This document shows positions 1-9,101 of a stretch of DNA of 64,000 nucleotides, in pieces. The notes below the pieces were generated by a model. It was not told the DNA's origin. It searched no databases and was given only the letters and a program-made list of their open reading frames with translations. Source of the DNA: JBCCSZ01 sp039821145 (GTDB lineage: Bacteria > Bacteroidota > Bacteroidia > Chitinophagales > Saprospiraceae); contig JBCBOS010000033.1 of NCBI GenBank assembly GCA_039821145.1, positions 1-64,000 on the forward strand, in the 5' to 3' direction. Every line of letters begins with the position of its first letter. The first letter of the stretch is position 1. The translations under genes and the position numbers were made by a program.

Positions 1-101
1 CCAGACGAAGCTCATTTTGAGGTGCATAGCCGGAGGCTACGTGCCGAAAGATAGCTGAAGGATGGTGAAGAAAGACGCTCATATTAGCGAAAAGATTAAC
101 T

Positions 102-887
102 TTAGACAAGCTCTAAATCGTAATGGGCCTTGTCCAGCAGGCCATCCGGGGAGATGTCTGCCAGCAAATCCGACTCCTGCAACAACTGGCCGAAGTCAGG
201 CTCTATCTTGCTGATGGCATAATAGATGATGAGTTTGAGTTCGTTTTGGCTCAGGCTGGCCCGCAGGACACCGATGAAAAAGTCCTGTTCCATTTCTTCC
301 TCCAATATGTAGCGCAAAATGAATCCAATGGTCTTCATGTACACTTCCAAGATGGGATAGTGACGGGTGAAAAATCGCTGGGAATAGCTGACGATCTCAA
401 CGGGCTTCCGGTCTAGGGGATGCTTGTAGGAGTAGCGAAATACGTCTTCGTAGATGAAGTGGATGGCTGTGCGACCTGTCAGTTCTTCCCCGGGCTGATC
501 GCCGGAACCCATCAATCTGACGATGACATTGGCCGTGTTGAGGGAATGGATGCGCATCAGCTCGAAGAAGTTCTGCTTGCGGTGCTGCAGCTCGTTGTTT
601 TGCAGTTTGGGAAGGCGGTCTTCTTGTTGGAGGTCGTCTCTTTCCAGCCGATCGATCAGGGTCAGCAATCCCAATCGGATTTTGTTGAAACCCACTTCCA
701 CAGATTCATAGGCCAAGGTGCCTTGGTTGGCCAGGCGGTTGAGGTCGTTGTATTGGCTTTTGAGTTGAAAAAAGTCATTGTACAGCAGGCTGTCCGAGAG
801 GAGAATTTCTCCGAAAGATTGCAAGCCGTAGTTGATGCCAAGGGCGAGGCGTTCTTTGAGCTTTTGTTGGAGTTGGCTGAGGTTCAT
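102..887 (-). CDS. EAD11-like / AbiC-like putative phage abortive-infection protein
   Basis: Unnamed candidate antiphage protein of 261 aa. Residues 1-82 form a helical N-terminus ending in an ITxxLxxLIDxL-type signature (here KIRLGLLTLIDRLE, 69-82) that resembles the Bacteroidota effector-associated domain EAD11. Residues 105-250 match the pattern of the putative AbiC family (PF16872): FFELMRIH near 107, GRTAIHFIYEDV near 138, RHYPILEVYMKTIGFI at 175-190, then FIGVLRASLSQNELKLI at 204-220. The reading frame is open up to 995, inside the upstream gene. I chose the ATG at 887 because it starts 31 nt after the upstream stop; an ATG at 932 is possible. It is the last gene of a minus-strand group. 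Domain names come from pattern recognition, and a defence role is inferred. Confidence 0.65.
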   Translation of the reverse strand: MNLSQLQQKLKERLALGINYGLQSFGEILLSDSLLYNDFFQLKSQYNDLNRLANQGTLAYESVEVGFNKIRLGLLTLIDRLERDDLQQEDRLPKLQNNELQHRKQNFFELMRIHSLNTANVIVRLMGSGDQPGEELTGRTAIHFIYEDVFRYSYKHPLDRKPVEIVSYSQRFFTRHYPILEVYMKTIGFILRYILEEEMEQDFFIGVLRASLSQNELKLIIYYAISKIEPDFGQLLQESDLLADISPDGLLDKAHYDLELV

Positions 888-918
888 GAAGGGGAAAATA
901 GCGGAATTCTCGAGGAAT

Positions 919-1830
919 TCAAAATAGCTCATACCACTTGCGCTGTCGCTTTTTTTCCAACTGATTGTAGTGAATGATGCGGGTGTCGAGCCCATCGAGG
1001 ATGCTTTCGGGCCAATCGCTGCCGGGGGTGTTGAAGTCGATCAGTACCTTGCGGCCTGCATTTTTGCGCACCAATAGGTCACACAACAAGGCCAAGGCAC
1101 CCTTTTCGGCTCCTTCGGGCGATTGGATGGGAAACAGGCTCATCATGCGCCCGTGGCTGAAGATGAAAAAGCTGGCAGCCAACAGCTTGCCTTCCTGGTT
1201 TTGGATGCCACTCATGAATCCCCATCCTCGGTGGAGGGTGTTGTACATGATGCGCAAGCCCGTGTGGTATCGGGCCTCCAATCCGCGGTAGACCTTGGTG
1301 TGCTGGCGGTAAAAGTCGGCCAGGTGCTCGGGCTTCAGGGTACCGCTGGGGACGAGTTGGTGTTCGCTGGCCTTCTTCAACAACTCTTGAAACTCTTCGG
1401 TGTATTTTTGGGAAATGGTCTCATAATCGGACCCCATCACCAAGATGCAGTTGGAGATTTGCTCGCTGTGAAAAACGATGTCGTTGGGTGGGATGGTACC
1501 TGTATTGAGACTGAGTGTAATGTCTCCGTACTCTTCTGGAATGGCATTCAAAAAGGCATTGATGCGCTTGCCAGACAGGACATTGATGGAGTAAATGCCC
1601 GCCGATCGGACCAGCGGAGGCAGGTACAACTCTTTCTTCCCTCGCTTGCCCTCCCGGTAGATGAGCGGCATGACAGACTCATAGTCGTTCTCCACCAAGG
1701 CATCCCACTCCTTTGCTGTGTTTTTTAGGTACCACTCATAGCCAAAAATATTGCCATTGGTGGCATAGTGTACGCAGCTGTTCCACTTGACTTTGTCGAT
1801 GTCCTCCCCAGGGATAAGTTGTATTTGCAT
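919..1830 (-). CDS. GNAT/FemAB-fold acyltransferase-like protein
   Basis: 303-aa soluble protein without a signal peptide. The C-terminal half (about 150-290) has the pattern of the BioF2-like/GNAT acyltransferase fold seen in FemAB relatives: a helix with FYRQHTKVYRGLEARYH near 170, then strands with GKLLAASFFIFSHGRMM and a terminal VLIDFNTPGS segment. The acceptor and acyl donor cannot be told from sequence. It lies 93 nt downstream of the TonB-dependent receptor and 31 nt upstream of the AbiC-like gene on the same strand, so co-transcription is possible. Homologues in Bacteroidota are usually annotated only as GNAT family or hypothetical. Confidence 0.6.
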   Translation of the reverse strand: MQIQLIPGEDIDKVKWNSCVHYATNGNIFGYEWYLKNTAKEWDALVENDYESVMPLIYREGKRGKKELYLPPLVRSAGIYSINVLSGKRINAFLNAIPEEYGDITLSLNTGTIPPNDIVFHSEQISNCILVMGSDYETISQKYTEEFQELLKKASEHQLVPSGTLKPEHLADFYRQHTKVYRGLEARYHTGLRIMYNTLHRGWGFMSGIQNQEGKLLAASFFIFSHGRMMSLFPIQSPEGAEKGALALLCDLLVRKNAGRKVLIDFNTPGSDWPESILDGLDTRIIHYNQLEKKRQRKWYELF

Positions 1831-1923
1831 TCCAGTAAGTTGAAAGTTGAGACAGTACGCTTGGTACCTGTTTGCATCTGGAATTCTAACAGCCGGGATT
1901 CCCGCTTTGTTGCGACGGCTTGC

Positions 1924-4230
1924 CTATTGTGTTTTTTTGCCAAGTTGAAAGGTCAATTGGACGCCACCGTAGTAGTTGCGGGGCAGCCCAGGGTAGTAAT
2001 AGCGCGGCGCTCGCCCCCCAAAGCTGCTGGCATTGATCAAGATCATGGAGGCATATTTTTCGTCCAGAAGGTTCTGAATGCCGATATAGAGATTGGCGCT
2101 CCAATTGGAGTTGGATTGGTAGAGGTAGTTGAGCTTGAGGTGAAAAAGTTGAAAGGCCTCGGAGTAGACGGAGTTGTCGTCGCGCATGGGCATGGCATCG
2201 ACGTATTGGAAGTCCAGATTGGCCGAAAACCCCTTCCAGTTTTCCAGGCCGATTCCCGCGTTCAAAACATGTGGAGAAGTCCCCGTCAGCTCATTGCCCG
2301 AAAAATCCTGGTCCTGATCGACAAAGTCGTCAAAGCGATAGTCCGAATAGGCATAGGTGAGATAGCCCAGCAAGTATTTGTGAAAATAGGAAAGTGAAAA
2401 TTCCAGTCCATTGTGGGTTGTTTTGCCCGCGTTGACACCCAGAAATTGGTCCAGGCCCGTGCGACGGGCCACCAACAGATCTCGCACCTGCATGCTGTAG
2501 AGCAAGACATTGTACTGCAAATGGAATTTATTGATGTTGCCACGGCCGCCCAGCTCGTAGGTCCAGCCGCGCTCGGGTTGGATGTCGCGATTGATGCGGC
2601 CCTCCGGTGTCAGGGTCTCTTCGATGGTCGGCACCGAAAATCCATGTCCGATGTGTGCATACAGGTTGGTCTTGAGGTAGGGGAGTCTGTATTCCAGACT
2701 GATGCGTGGCGATAGGATGGGGTCAAAGCTGGAGGAGCTGCTCTGGTCAATGCTGTCGGGAAAGAAGAAGTCGTCAAAGTTGTAGTAGCTCTGGTTGAGG
2801 TTGAGGCCGATTTCTGCTTTGAAGTCCGAGGTGATTTTTTTGGTGGCTTCGGCAAACAAGTTTAGGTAGCTGCGTGCTTCTATGCCATTGCTCAATTGCA
2901 CACCTGGCTGGCCCCCTCGTGTTTCCAGGGTTTGAAAGCCATAATCTTCCAAGTAGCCCTCCAGCCCGACGGCCATCAATAGGTCTTTGTCGCGCAGCAA
3001 GGCTTCCCATTGATTTCTCAGTCCGATGAATTGGTTGTTATCGAGCAAGATGTTGAAGGGGCGGGATTCGTATTGGTCGCTGTTGCCACCGAAGAAGGTC
3101 GTCTTGGCAGTCAGCCTGAAGGGGGCTTGGCTATCGGGGTGAAAGCTGTGCTCGTGGGTGATCCCGCCAAGCAATTTTTCACTGTCTTCAAATCCTGCAA
3201 TCTGCGCCCATACAAAGGCGGCGGCCCCTGGTCTGGCATCGTAATCTTCCCGATTGAGAGAGCTGGGGATTTGGGCATCGAGATTGATGTGGTGGGCATA
3301 AATGGAAACTTTGTTGCGGCTGTCGAGCCTCCAATGCCCCATGATGCTCATGATTTGGCGTCTGTAGTTGTTGTTGTCTCGGTAGCCATCCCGTTCCAGT
3401 TGGTTGAAATTGACAGAAAGCCTGCTTTTGCGCTCTTTGCTGACATAGTTGAATTGAGAGGTGAAGCGCCGCAGTCCATAGGAGCCCATTTGTCCGCCCA
3501 GTTGGAAGTTGGTCTTGTATTTCCAGTCGGATATGGCCGGAGAAAGGTGCAGGGTCCCCCCGAGGGCAGCTCCATAGCGACTGCTCACCGGGCCTTTGGT
3601 GAGGCCCACGCTGTTGATGAGGCTGAGGTCGATGTCTTCCAAGGTGGTTTCTCCGATGCCACTGGTGAGGGGAATGTCGTTGATGAAGGCCCTCAGCTTG
3701 GTGGTGCTGAAGCGTGAGCGGTTGCCAATGCCCCGAATGGTGATTCGATTGGTGTTGAGGGCGCCGCTGTGCATGTACACACCTGGGATGCGGTTGAGGG
3801 CGGGCTGGAGACTCAGGCGGTCGTCGCGCAATTCTCGCTTGCCCAGGTAGTGGCCTTTTTGGACCGATGGAGGCAGGTACATGGCACTGATGCCAGGAGC
3901 CGTTACGATGGGGATGTTTTTGCCGTCGAGTGGAATGTAGGAAGTCGGTTCCAACAAAATGATCATGGGCTGTTTTTGGACAGCCAGTTTTTTGCTGCGA
4001 TGGCCCAACATGTGGATGGAAAGACTGTCGGAAAAGCAGTTGAGGCTGAAAAATCCATCCTCTCCTGTCATCGTGCCGGTCTGTCGCCCATACTCGACGA
4101 TGGCGGCCCGGGCGAGGGGTTCTTTGGTAAAGGCGTCCAACACCTGGCCCCTGACAGAGATTGCCCCCGTCTGTCCGAGAGCACAAAGGGGAAGTAGAAA
4201 CAACAAGCATCCGGTGATTCTAGCCAACAT
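1924..4230 (-). CDS. TonB-dependent outer-membrane receptor
   Basis: 768-aa outer-membrane transporter. Residues 1-20 (MLARITGCLLFLLPLCALGQ) are a signal peptide. A CarboxypepD_reg-like domain (VRGQVLDAFTKEPLARA) follows, then the plug (about 125-230, with LNRIPGVYMHSGALNTNRITIRG) and a long 22-strand barrel ending in aromatic residues. The frame is open from a TTG at 4290, but the ATG at 4230 puts the signal peptide at the N-terminus and is preferred. The gene directly upstream is a PKHD hydroxylase of the YbiX/PiuC type, which elsewhere accompanies siderophore receptors such as Fiu/PiuA. An iron-chelate substrate is therefore a reasonable inference, but it is not shown by the receptor itself. 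Confidence 0.9.
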   Translation of the reverse strand: MLARITGCLLFLLPLCALGQTGAISVRGQVLDAFTKEPLARAAIVEYGRQTGTMTGEDGFFSLNCFSDSLSIHMLGHRSKKLAVQKQPMIILLEPTSYIPLDGKNIPIVTAPGISAMYLPPSVQKGHYLGKRELRDDRLSLQPALNRIPGVYMHSGALNTNRITIRGIGNRSRFSTTKLRAFINDIPLTSGIGETTLEDIDLSLINSVGLTKGPVSSRYGAALGGTLHLSPAISDWKYKTNFQLGGQMGSYGLRRFTSQFNYVSKERKSRLSVNFNQLERDGYRDNNNYRRQIMSIMGHWRLDSRNKVSIYAHHINLDAQIPSSLNREDYDARPGAAAFVWAQIAGFEDSEKLLGGITHEHSFHPDSQAPFRLTAKTTFFGGNSDQYESRPFNILLDNNQFIGLRNQWEALLRDKDLLMAVGLEGYLEDYGFQTLETRGGQPGVQLSNGIEARSYLNLFAEATKKITSDFKAEIGLNLNQSYYNFDDFFFPDSIDQSSSSSFDPILSPRISLEYRLPYLKTNLYAHIGHGFSVPTIEETLTPEGRINRDIQPERGWTYELGGRGNINKFHLQYNVLLYSMQVRDLLVARRTGLDQFLGVNAGKTTHNGLEFSLSYFHKYLLGYLTYAYSDYRFDDFVDQDQDFSGNELTGTSPHVLNAGIGLENWKGFSANLDFQYVDAMPMRDDNSVYSEAFQLFHLKLNYLYQSNSNWSANLYIGIQNLLDEKYASMILINASSFGGRAPRYYYPGLPRNYYGGVQLTFQLGKKTQ

Positions 4231-4286
4231 CTGTCGTTTTTTTGAAATGATTTGTAGAGTTGCATTCTGATCTAAGAACGAATGGC

Positions 4287-4973
4287 TCAACGATAAGGTG
4301 GCCCCGAGATCCAGCCGACAATGGATTTTCGTTGCCCTTTGGTGATGGGACTGACGCGGTGCATGATGAAGGAAGGGAAAATGATCACATTTCCCCTCTC
4401 TCGGGGCGCCTTGACGGTCTTGTTGTTGATTTTGAACTCCAAATCTCCTCCTTCGTATTCATCGGGTTCGGACAGCTGGACGCTCAGGCTGAGTTTGCGG
4501 ACCGAGGAGGCACCCACCCCAAAGTCGAGGTGCCAGTCGAAAAAGTCTCCCTCGCCATAGCTGGCCAACTGAAGGGGTTCGTAAATGCCCCTGAGGTCAA
4601 AATGATAGCGTTGTTGATTGGCCTGTTGGACGAGCATGCTCATGCGCTCAAAGATCCAGCGAGTCTCGGGATTTGGCTCCAGCCCGACGACAGAAGACTT
4701 GCGCAGTTGATCGTCTTGCAGGACTCCCCCCTCCAATTGTGCGGGCTGGCTTTGGTGTGCTTGCCAGAGCTGGTTGATTTGCGTCAGTTCGTGGGAGGCA
4801 AATACCTGTTGGAAGTAAAGGAATTCCACAAAGTGCTGCAGTTGTGGGAGCTGAAAGGGGAATGGGGCCATGTGGAGGATGTTTGCTTTGCCCTCAAGAT
4901 AGGCATAAAATTGATACTGGCCTATGCGGCAAGGCAGCTGTTTGGCCACCTGTGCATTGGCGTTGACCAACAT
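4287..4973 (-). CDS. PKHD-type Fe(II)/2-oxoglutarate dioxygenase (YbiX/PiuC-like)
   Basis: 228-aa non-haem iron dioxygenase. The facial triad is visible: HxD at H148/D150 (WHLDFG) and the distal His at H205 (IIFPSFIMHRV), followed by R215 in GQRKSIVGW, which should bind the 2-oxoglutarate carboxylate. The C-terminus ISGPPYR resembles the end of PKHD-type hydroxylases. The N-terminal 90 residues are less conserved; an internal ATG at 4871 could be the real start. It precedes the TonB receptor by 56 nt, matching the known association of YbiX/PiuC proteins with catecholate-siderophore receptors. The substrate is unknown; it may hydroxylate an imported chelate or a peptide. Confidence 0.82.
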   Translation of the reverse strand: MLVNANAQVAKQLPCRIGQYQFYAYLEGKANILHMAPFPFQLPQLQHFVEFLYFQQVFASHELTQINQLWQAHQSQPAQLEGGVLQDDQLRKSSVVGLEPNPETRWIFERMSMLVQQANQQRYHFDLRGIYEPLQLASYGEGDFFDWHLDFGVGASSVRKLSLSVQLSEPDEYEGGDLEFKINNKTVKAPRERGNVIIFPSFIMHRVSPITKGQRKSIVGWISGPPYR

Positions 4974-5044
4974 TCTTTCGGCAGCGAAAACTTTTCAGCC
5001 CATTCACCGTAATTTATGTTTTTAGCGTGTCTTCAATAGACAAA

Positions 5045-7069
5045 ATGGCAGAGAGATTCATCGTCATACTGGTCCTATTTTTTGTTCAAGCGAGCTTTGC
5101 ACAACAGGTGGAGGAGCAAACCGATAGCCTGTTGAATGTGCTCGAAACGCTTGAGGAAGATTCTACAAAAGCGGAGATTTACTTGTCTCTGACGGAACTC
5201 AATCTGTACAGCCATCCACTGAAAACCATCCAGTTTTGTCGCCAGCGAATTGCGCTTTGCGAACAGATGCAGGACCACTCTTGTACCTATGGCAGCTACA
5301 TCCAGCTGTTCAACGCACAATTGTACTATGGTATGCAGGCAGATAGCTTGTTGAAGACAGTTCAGCTCATGGAAAAGCATACAATCGAGCACAGAGACGA
5401 AGCTGACCTGATGAATGTCTATTGGGTCTATGCCTTGTATTACCAAAACATCAAGCAGACGGACAACGCAATCGAAGCATACATCAAGGCCCTGGACAAG
5501 GCCAGGAAATACGATTTTGGTGGAGAAATAGAGGGGGCACTGGTGGGCAACATCGGTGGGATTCTGCTGGATCAGGAGAGGTATGAGGAAGCGCTGGACT
5601 ACATCGAAAAAGGGCTGGAACTCATCACCGAGGACATTGGCAGGGGAGAGCTGTTTTACGACATGGGATTGATTTACACCCACAATCGCAACGACAAAAA
5701 GGCCCTTCAATCTTTTGAGCAATCGCACTTTTTGTATCAAAGGGGAAAAGACACCAAGGGCATGGCGATGGCTTTGATCGCGCAGGCAAAGTACTACGAT
5801 CGCAAGGCAAACTTTCCAAAGGCCAACCAGCTGTACAATCGAGCCAATGACCTGATCGACAACAATGACATTGGCAGCTTGTTGCCGACCATCTATGTCA
5901 GCTTGGCCAAACACTACCAACAACGGCAGGACCATCGGACAGCTGTGGAGTATGGAGAACAGTCACTGGCCGAAATTGAAAAACAGAAAAACTACGATGC
6001 CCTCGCCGATGCCTACAGCATTCTTCACGAGAGCTATGCCAAGTTGGGGGATCACCAACGGGCCTATGAGATTCGCGGGCGGGAAATGGCCTATCGAGAC
6101 AGTGTCAACAGCGCGGAGTTGTTGACCAACGTGGAGGCATTGAGGACGGCGTTTGAGGTAGAACAAAAGGAAACGGAAAACCAATTGCTCAAAGCACAGG
6201 CCGCTTCCAACCAGAAAACCATCCAGAGCAGAAACATCACGGCCATCGCCTTGTTCTTGGGCCTTCTGTTGATGTTGACCTGGGCCCTGACGGTCTTTCG
6301 GATCAGTCGGCAAAAACAAAAATACAATGAACAGCTCGAAATGACTGTGCAGGAGCGAACGGCGGCACTCAAGAAAGCCAACAAGAATCTCGTCCAAGCC
6401 AATTACGAACTGCAAACCTTTAATCACATCGCCTCCCACGACATCAAAGAACCCATGCGAAACATCGGTGGATACATTGGGCTGATCTATCGGCTGTTGC
6501 CCTCCGATGTCCGAACAGACATGAAGGGACATTTCGATACGATCAGAAAGAGCACCTACCAGTTGTACACCGTTGTGGAGGATTTTTCGCGCTACCGGCA
6601 ATTGTCCCAAGACGAGGAGATCGTCACAAAGCCTGTTGACCTCGACAGCATCATCGACAGCCTGGATTTGGCATTGAGCGATTACAAAAAAGACAAAAAC
6701 GCCAAGATCATCAACAAGGGCTTGATCCGCATCGATACCAATGCCTCCATGATGTACATCGTTTTGAAAAAGATCATCGAAAATGGTCTGAAGTTCAATC
6801 GGTCTCAGATTCCCATCGTGTCTTTAAGCGCCCAATCCAACGGAGAGTTTGCCGAAATTTTCATTGAGGACAATGGCATTGGGATCGCCCCCGCCTATCA
6901 GGAGCAAGTTTTTGACATGTTCAAGCGGCTTCACCAGCGAAAAGACTTTGAGGGCTCGGGCATCGGCTTGGCCATTGTCAAGCTGTTGATGGACAAACTG
7001 GGGGGGAGTGTCAAGATCGAAAGCTCTGTGACCAACGGGAGCACGTTCATCCTCCGGCTGCCTGTCTGA
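5045..7069 (+). CDS. TPR-containing membrane sensor histidine kinase
   Basis: 674-aa hybrid of a periplasmic TPR sensor and a cytoplasmic kinase. Residues 1-20 are a signal peptide. About 30-345 hold tandem tetratricopeptide repeats with periodic Y/A/G positions. One transmembrane helix lies at about 397-419, then a short coiled coil. The HisKA-type dimerisation motif IASHDIKEP has the phospho-acceptor at about H465. The ATPase has an N box (ENGLKFN, about 579), G1 (DNGIGI, 609-614) and G2 (GSGIGLAI, 637-644). I chose the ATG at 5045 over the GTG at 5027 because it starts the signal peptide. No response regulator lies next to it, so the partner is unknown. Confidence 0.9.
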   Translation: MAERFIVILVLFFVQASFAQQVEEQTDSLLNVLETLEEDSTKAEIYLSLTELNLYSHPLKTIQFCRQRIALCEQMQDHSCTYGSYIQLFNAQLYYGMQADSLLKTVQLMEKHTIEHRDEADLMNVYWVYALYYQNIKQTDNAIEAYIKALDKARKYDFGGEIEGALVGNIGGILLDQERYEEALDYIEKGLELITEDIGRGELFYDMGLIYTHNRNDKKALQSFEQSHFLYQRGKDTKGMAMALIAQAKYYDRKANFPKANQLYNRANDLIDNNDIGSLLPTIYVSLAKHYQQRQDHRTAVEYGEQSLAEIEKQKNYDALADAYSILHESYAKLGDHQRAYEIRGREMAYRDSVNSAELLTNVEALRTAFEVEQKETENQLLKAQAASNQKTIQSRNITAIALFLGLLLMLTWALTVFRISRQKQKYNEQLEMTVQERTAALKKANKNLVQANYELQTFNHIASHDIKEPMRNIGGYIGLIYRLLPSDVRTDMKGHFDTIRKSTYQLYTVVEDFSRYRQLSQDEEIVTKPVDLDSIIDSLDLALSDYKKDKNAKIINKGLIRIDTNASMMYIVLKKIIENGLKFNRSQIPIVSLSAQSNGEFAEIFIEDNGIGIAPAYQEQVFDMFKRLHQRKDFEGSGIGLAIVKLLMDKLGGSVKIESSVTNGSTFILRLPV

Positions 7070-7070
7070 T

Positions 7071-7712
7071 CTATTGCTTTACGATAAATCCAAACAAAGC
7101 AGTGCTGTCTTGGACATCGGGAAGGAAGTCCCGGATTCTGTTGAATTGGTTTTCCTCTACAAACAAAGAGCATCCCAAGTCGCCATCTCCTTCATAGCAA
7201 ATGCCTTCTTCGACCGCCAGACTCGTACTGGAGAATTGGCTGATGTAAGGCTGGAGGAAATAAGCGGTGTCTTTTCTCGGAATGTAGAGAAGCTCGACTT
7301 GCCAGGATTGGCCGACTCTTTCTGCTTCAAAACTGTCATATCCCAACTGCTTGCCTTTGATGACCCTACGATCAAAAAACATCTCATCATCACCGGTGAG
7401 CAATCTTCGACTGTAGCGGACTACGAGAGAATCGTTGTCCAATGTATCCATTCGAGCTTTCAGGACACCAGACGAGACGACCAACGAGATGCCCTCGTCG
7501 ATTTGAAGCGTATCCTCGTTCTCATCAACGACCTCCGTGGGATAACTGAAGAAGAATCGGACGGAGTCCCCAATCTGCAAAGTGGAGTACTCTACGGCAA
7601 ATGACACCGGATGTGGTGACAAATGATGGGGTTGCGGGAGCCATTCTGTACAAGGGGCAGGGATCAAGTCTGCAATTTCAGACTCAATGTGCACTGTGCT
7701 AAGGCCAGACAA
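7071..7712 (-). CDS. Hypothetical secreted protein, N-terminus possibly frameshifted
   Basis: 213 aa as read from a TTG at 7712. No family recognised. The body looks like a beta-rich exported domain with a short Pro/Cys stretch (IPAPCTEWLPQP) at the start. In-frame sequence upstream has no ATG before a stop. In another frame, an ATG at 7734 starts a convincing hydrophobic signal sequence (MNLVFCLLACLALAQC) that stops after 24 codons. The gene is therefore probably a lipoprotein or secreted protein whose signal peptide and mature part are now in different frames, through a real frameshift, a sequencing error or recoding. It converges on the histidine kinase, stop to stop with 1 nt between. Confidence 0.6.
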   Translation of the reverse strand: MSGLSTVHIESEIADLIPAPCTEWLPQPHHLSPHPVSFAVEYSTLQIGDSVRFFFSYPTEVVDENEDTLQIDEGISLVVSSGVLKARMDTLDNDSLVVRYSRRLLTGDDEMFFDRRVIKGKQLGYDSFEAERVGQSWQVELLYIPRKDTAYFLQPYISQFSSTSLAVEEGICYEGDGDLGCSLFVEENQFNRIRDFLPDVQDSTALFGFIVKQ

Positions 7713-7811
7713 GCCAAGAGGCAGAACACCAAATTCATACGAGAATACCTTTTATCGGGTGATAAAATGATTTTTCTCGGTAATCAAATGTCCCACAATG
7801 TCATGCAAACA

Positions 7812-9101
7812 TCAAACAGTTGCTTTGTCCGTCACATACATCGGAAAGCGACTCATGTACGCATTGACCTCATTCCGAACTTGGTTGACAAGGGTTTCAT
7901 TGCCCACGTTTTCGATGATGGCATTGATCCATTCGACCACCTGCACACAGTCTGCCTCCTGGAAGCCCCGGGTGGTGATGGCTGCTGTGCCGACCCGGAT
8001 GCCAGAAGTGACGAAAGGCGATTGGGTATCAAATGGCACCATGTTTTTGTTGACCGTCAAATCGGCACTGACAAGCGCCTTTTCTGCCTCCTTGCCCGTC
8101 ACTCCTTTGGAGCGCAGATCGATCAGCATCAGGTGGTTGTCGGTACCGCCTGAGATGACTTTGAATCCATGACCCACAAATGCCTCGGCCATGGCTTGGG
8201 CATTGCGGATGACTTGTTTGCCATATTCTTTGAAAGAAGGCTGCAGTGCTTCCTGGAATGCCACAGCTTTGGCGGCAATGACGTGCTCCAGAGGGCCGCC
8301 TTGCATGCCGGGGAATACACCGCTGTTGAGGATGGAAGACATCTTGATGACGGTGCCTTTTTTGGTGGTCCGTCCCCAGGGGTTGTCAAAGTTTTTGCCC
8401 ATCATGATGATGCCACCGCGTGGGCCACGCAGGGTTTTGTGGGTGGTAGAGGTGACGATGTCGCAGTGGGGGAGGGGATTGTTGAGCAAGCCGGCCGCGA
8501 TGAGTCCCGCCGGGTGGGCGATGTCGGCCAGCAGCAGGGCACCCACTTTGTCGGCGATGGTCCGGAAGCGGGGGTAGTCCCAATCGCGGGCGTAGGCCGA
8601 GGCACCACAGATGATCATTTTGGGGCGTTCTTTGAGAGCGATGGCTTCCACCTTGTCCATGTCGATGAGGCCTGTGTCCTCTTCCACGCCGTAAAAGCTG
8701 GGTTGGTAGTGCTTGCCGGAGAAGTTGACATGAGAACCGTGGGAGAGGTGGCCGCCGTGAGCCAGGTCAAAGCCCAGTATCTTGTCGCCGGGCTGGAGGA
8801 CCGCTACGAAGACCGCTGCATTGGCTTGCGCACCGGAGTGTGGTTGGACGTTGGCATATTCTGCTCCAAACAACTCCTTGAGTCGGTCGATGGCCAATTG
8901 TTCGATCTTGTCCACGATTTCACAGCCTCCATAGTATCGTTTGCCGGGGTAGCCCTCGGCGTACTTGTTGGTCAGGCAGCTGCCCATGGCGTCCATGACC
9001 GCTTGGCTGGTGAAATTTTCAGAGGCAATCAATTCTACACCATTGCGCTGGCGCTCCAACTCTTCCTCTATCAATTTGGCAATAACTGAATCTTTGATCA
9101 T
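7812..9101 (-). CDS. glyA: Serine hydroxymethyltransferase
   Basis: 429-aa PLP enzyme interconverting serine plus tetrahydrofolate with glycine plus 5,10-methylene-THF; main source of one-carbon units. The whole protein matches GlyA. ELIASENF lies near 23, NKYAEGYPGKRYYGGCE at 45-61 and HGGHLSHGS at 115-123. The PLP-binding lysine is K222 in STTHKTLRGPRGG. The length is normal for bacterial GlyA (about 415-430). The ATG at 9101 gives the usual N-terminus. It has its own promoter-like sequence about 80 nt upstream and no co-transcribed biosynthetic neighbour. Confidence 0.98.
   Translation of the reverse strand: MIKDSVIAKLIEEELERQRNGVELIASENFTSQAVMDAMGSCLTNKYAEGYPGKRYYGGCEIVDKIEQLAIDRLKELFGAEYANVQPHSGAQANAAVFVAVLQPGDKILGFDLAHGGHLSHGSHVNFSGKHYQPSFYGVEEDTGLIDMDKVEAIALKERPKMIICGASAYARDWDYPRFRTIADKVGALLLADIAHPAGLIAAGLLNNPLPHCDIVTSTTHKTLRGPRGGIIMMGKNFDNPWGRTTKKGTVIKMSSILNSGVFPGMQGGPLEHVIAAKAVAFQEALQPSFKEYGKQVIRNAQAMAEAFVGHGFKVISGGTDNHLMLIDLRSKGVTGKEAEKALVSADLTVNKNMVPFDTQSPFVTSGIRVGTAAITTRGFQEADCVQVVEWINAIIENVGNETLVNQVRNEVNAYMSRFPMYVTDKATV

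Noticed and set aside
1..101. Possible 3' end of a gene entering from the left edge on plus
   Set aside because: Frame 1 gives only 17 codons before a stop; too short to judge and no recognisable sequence.
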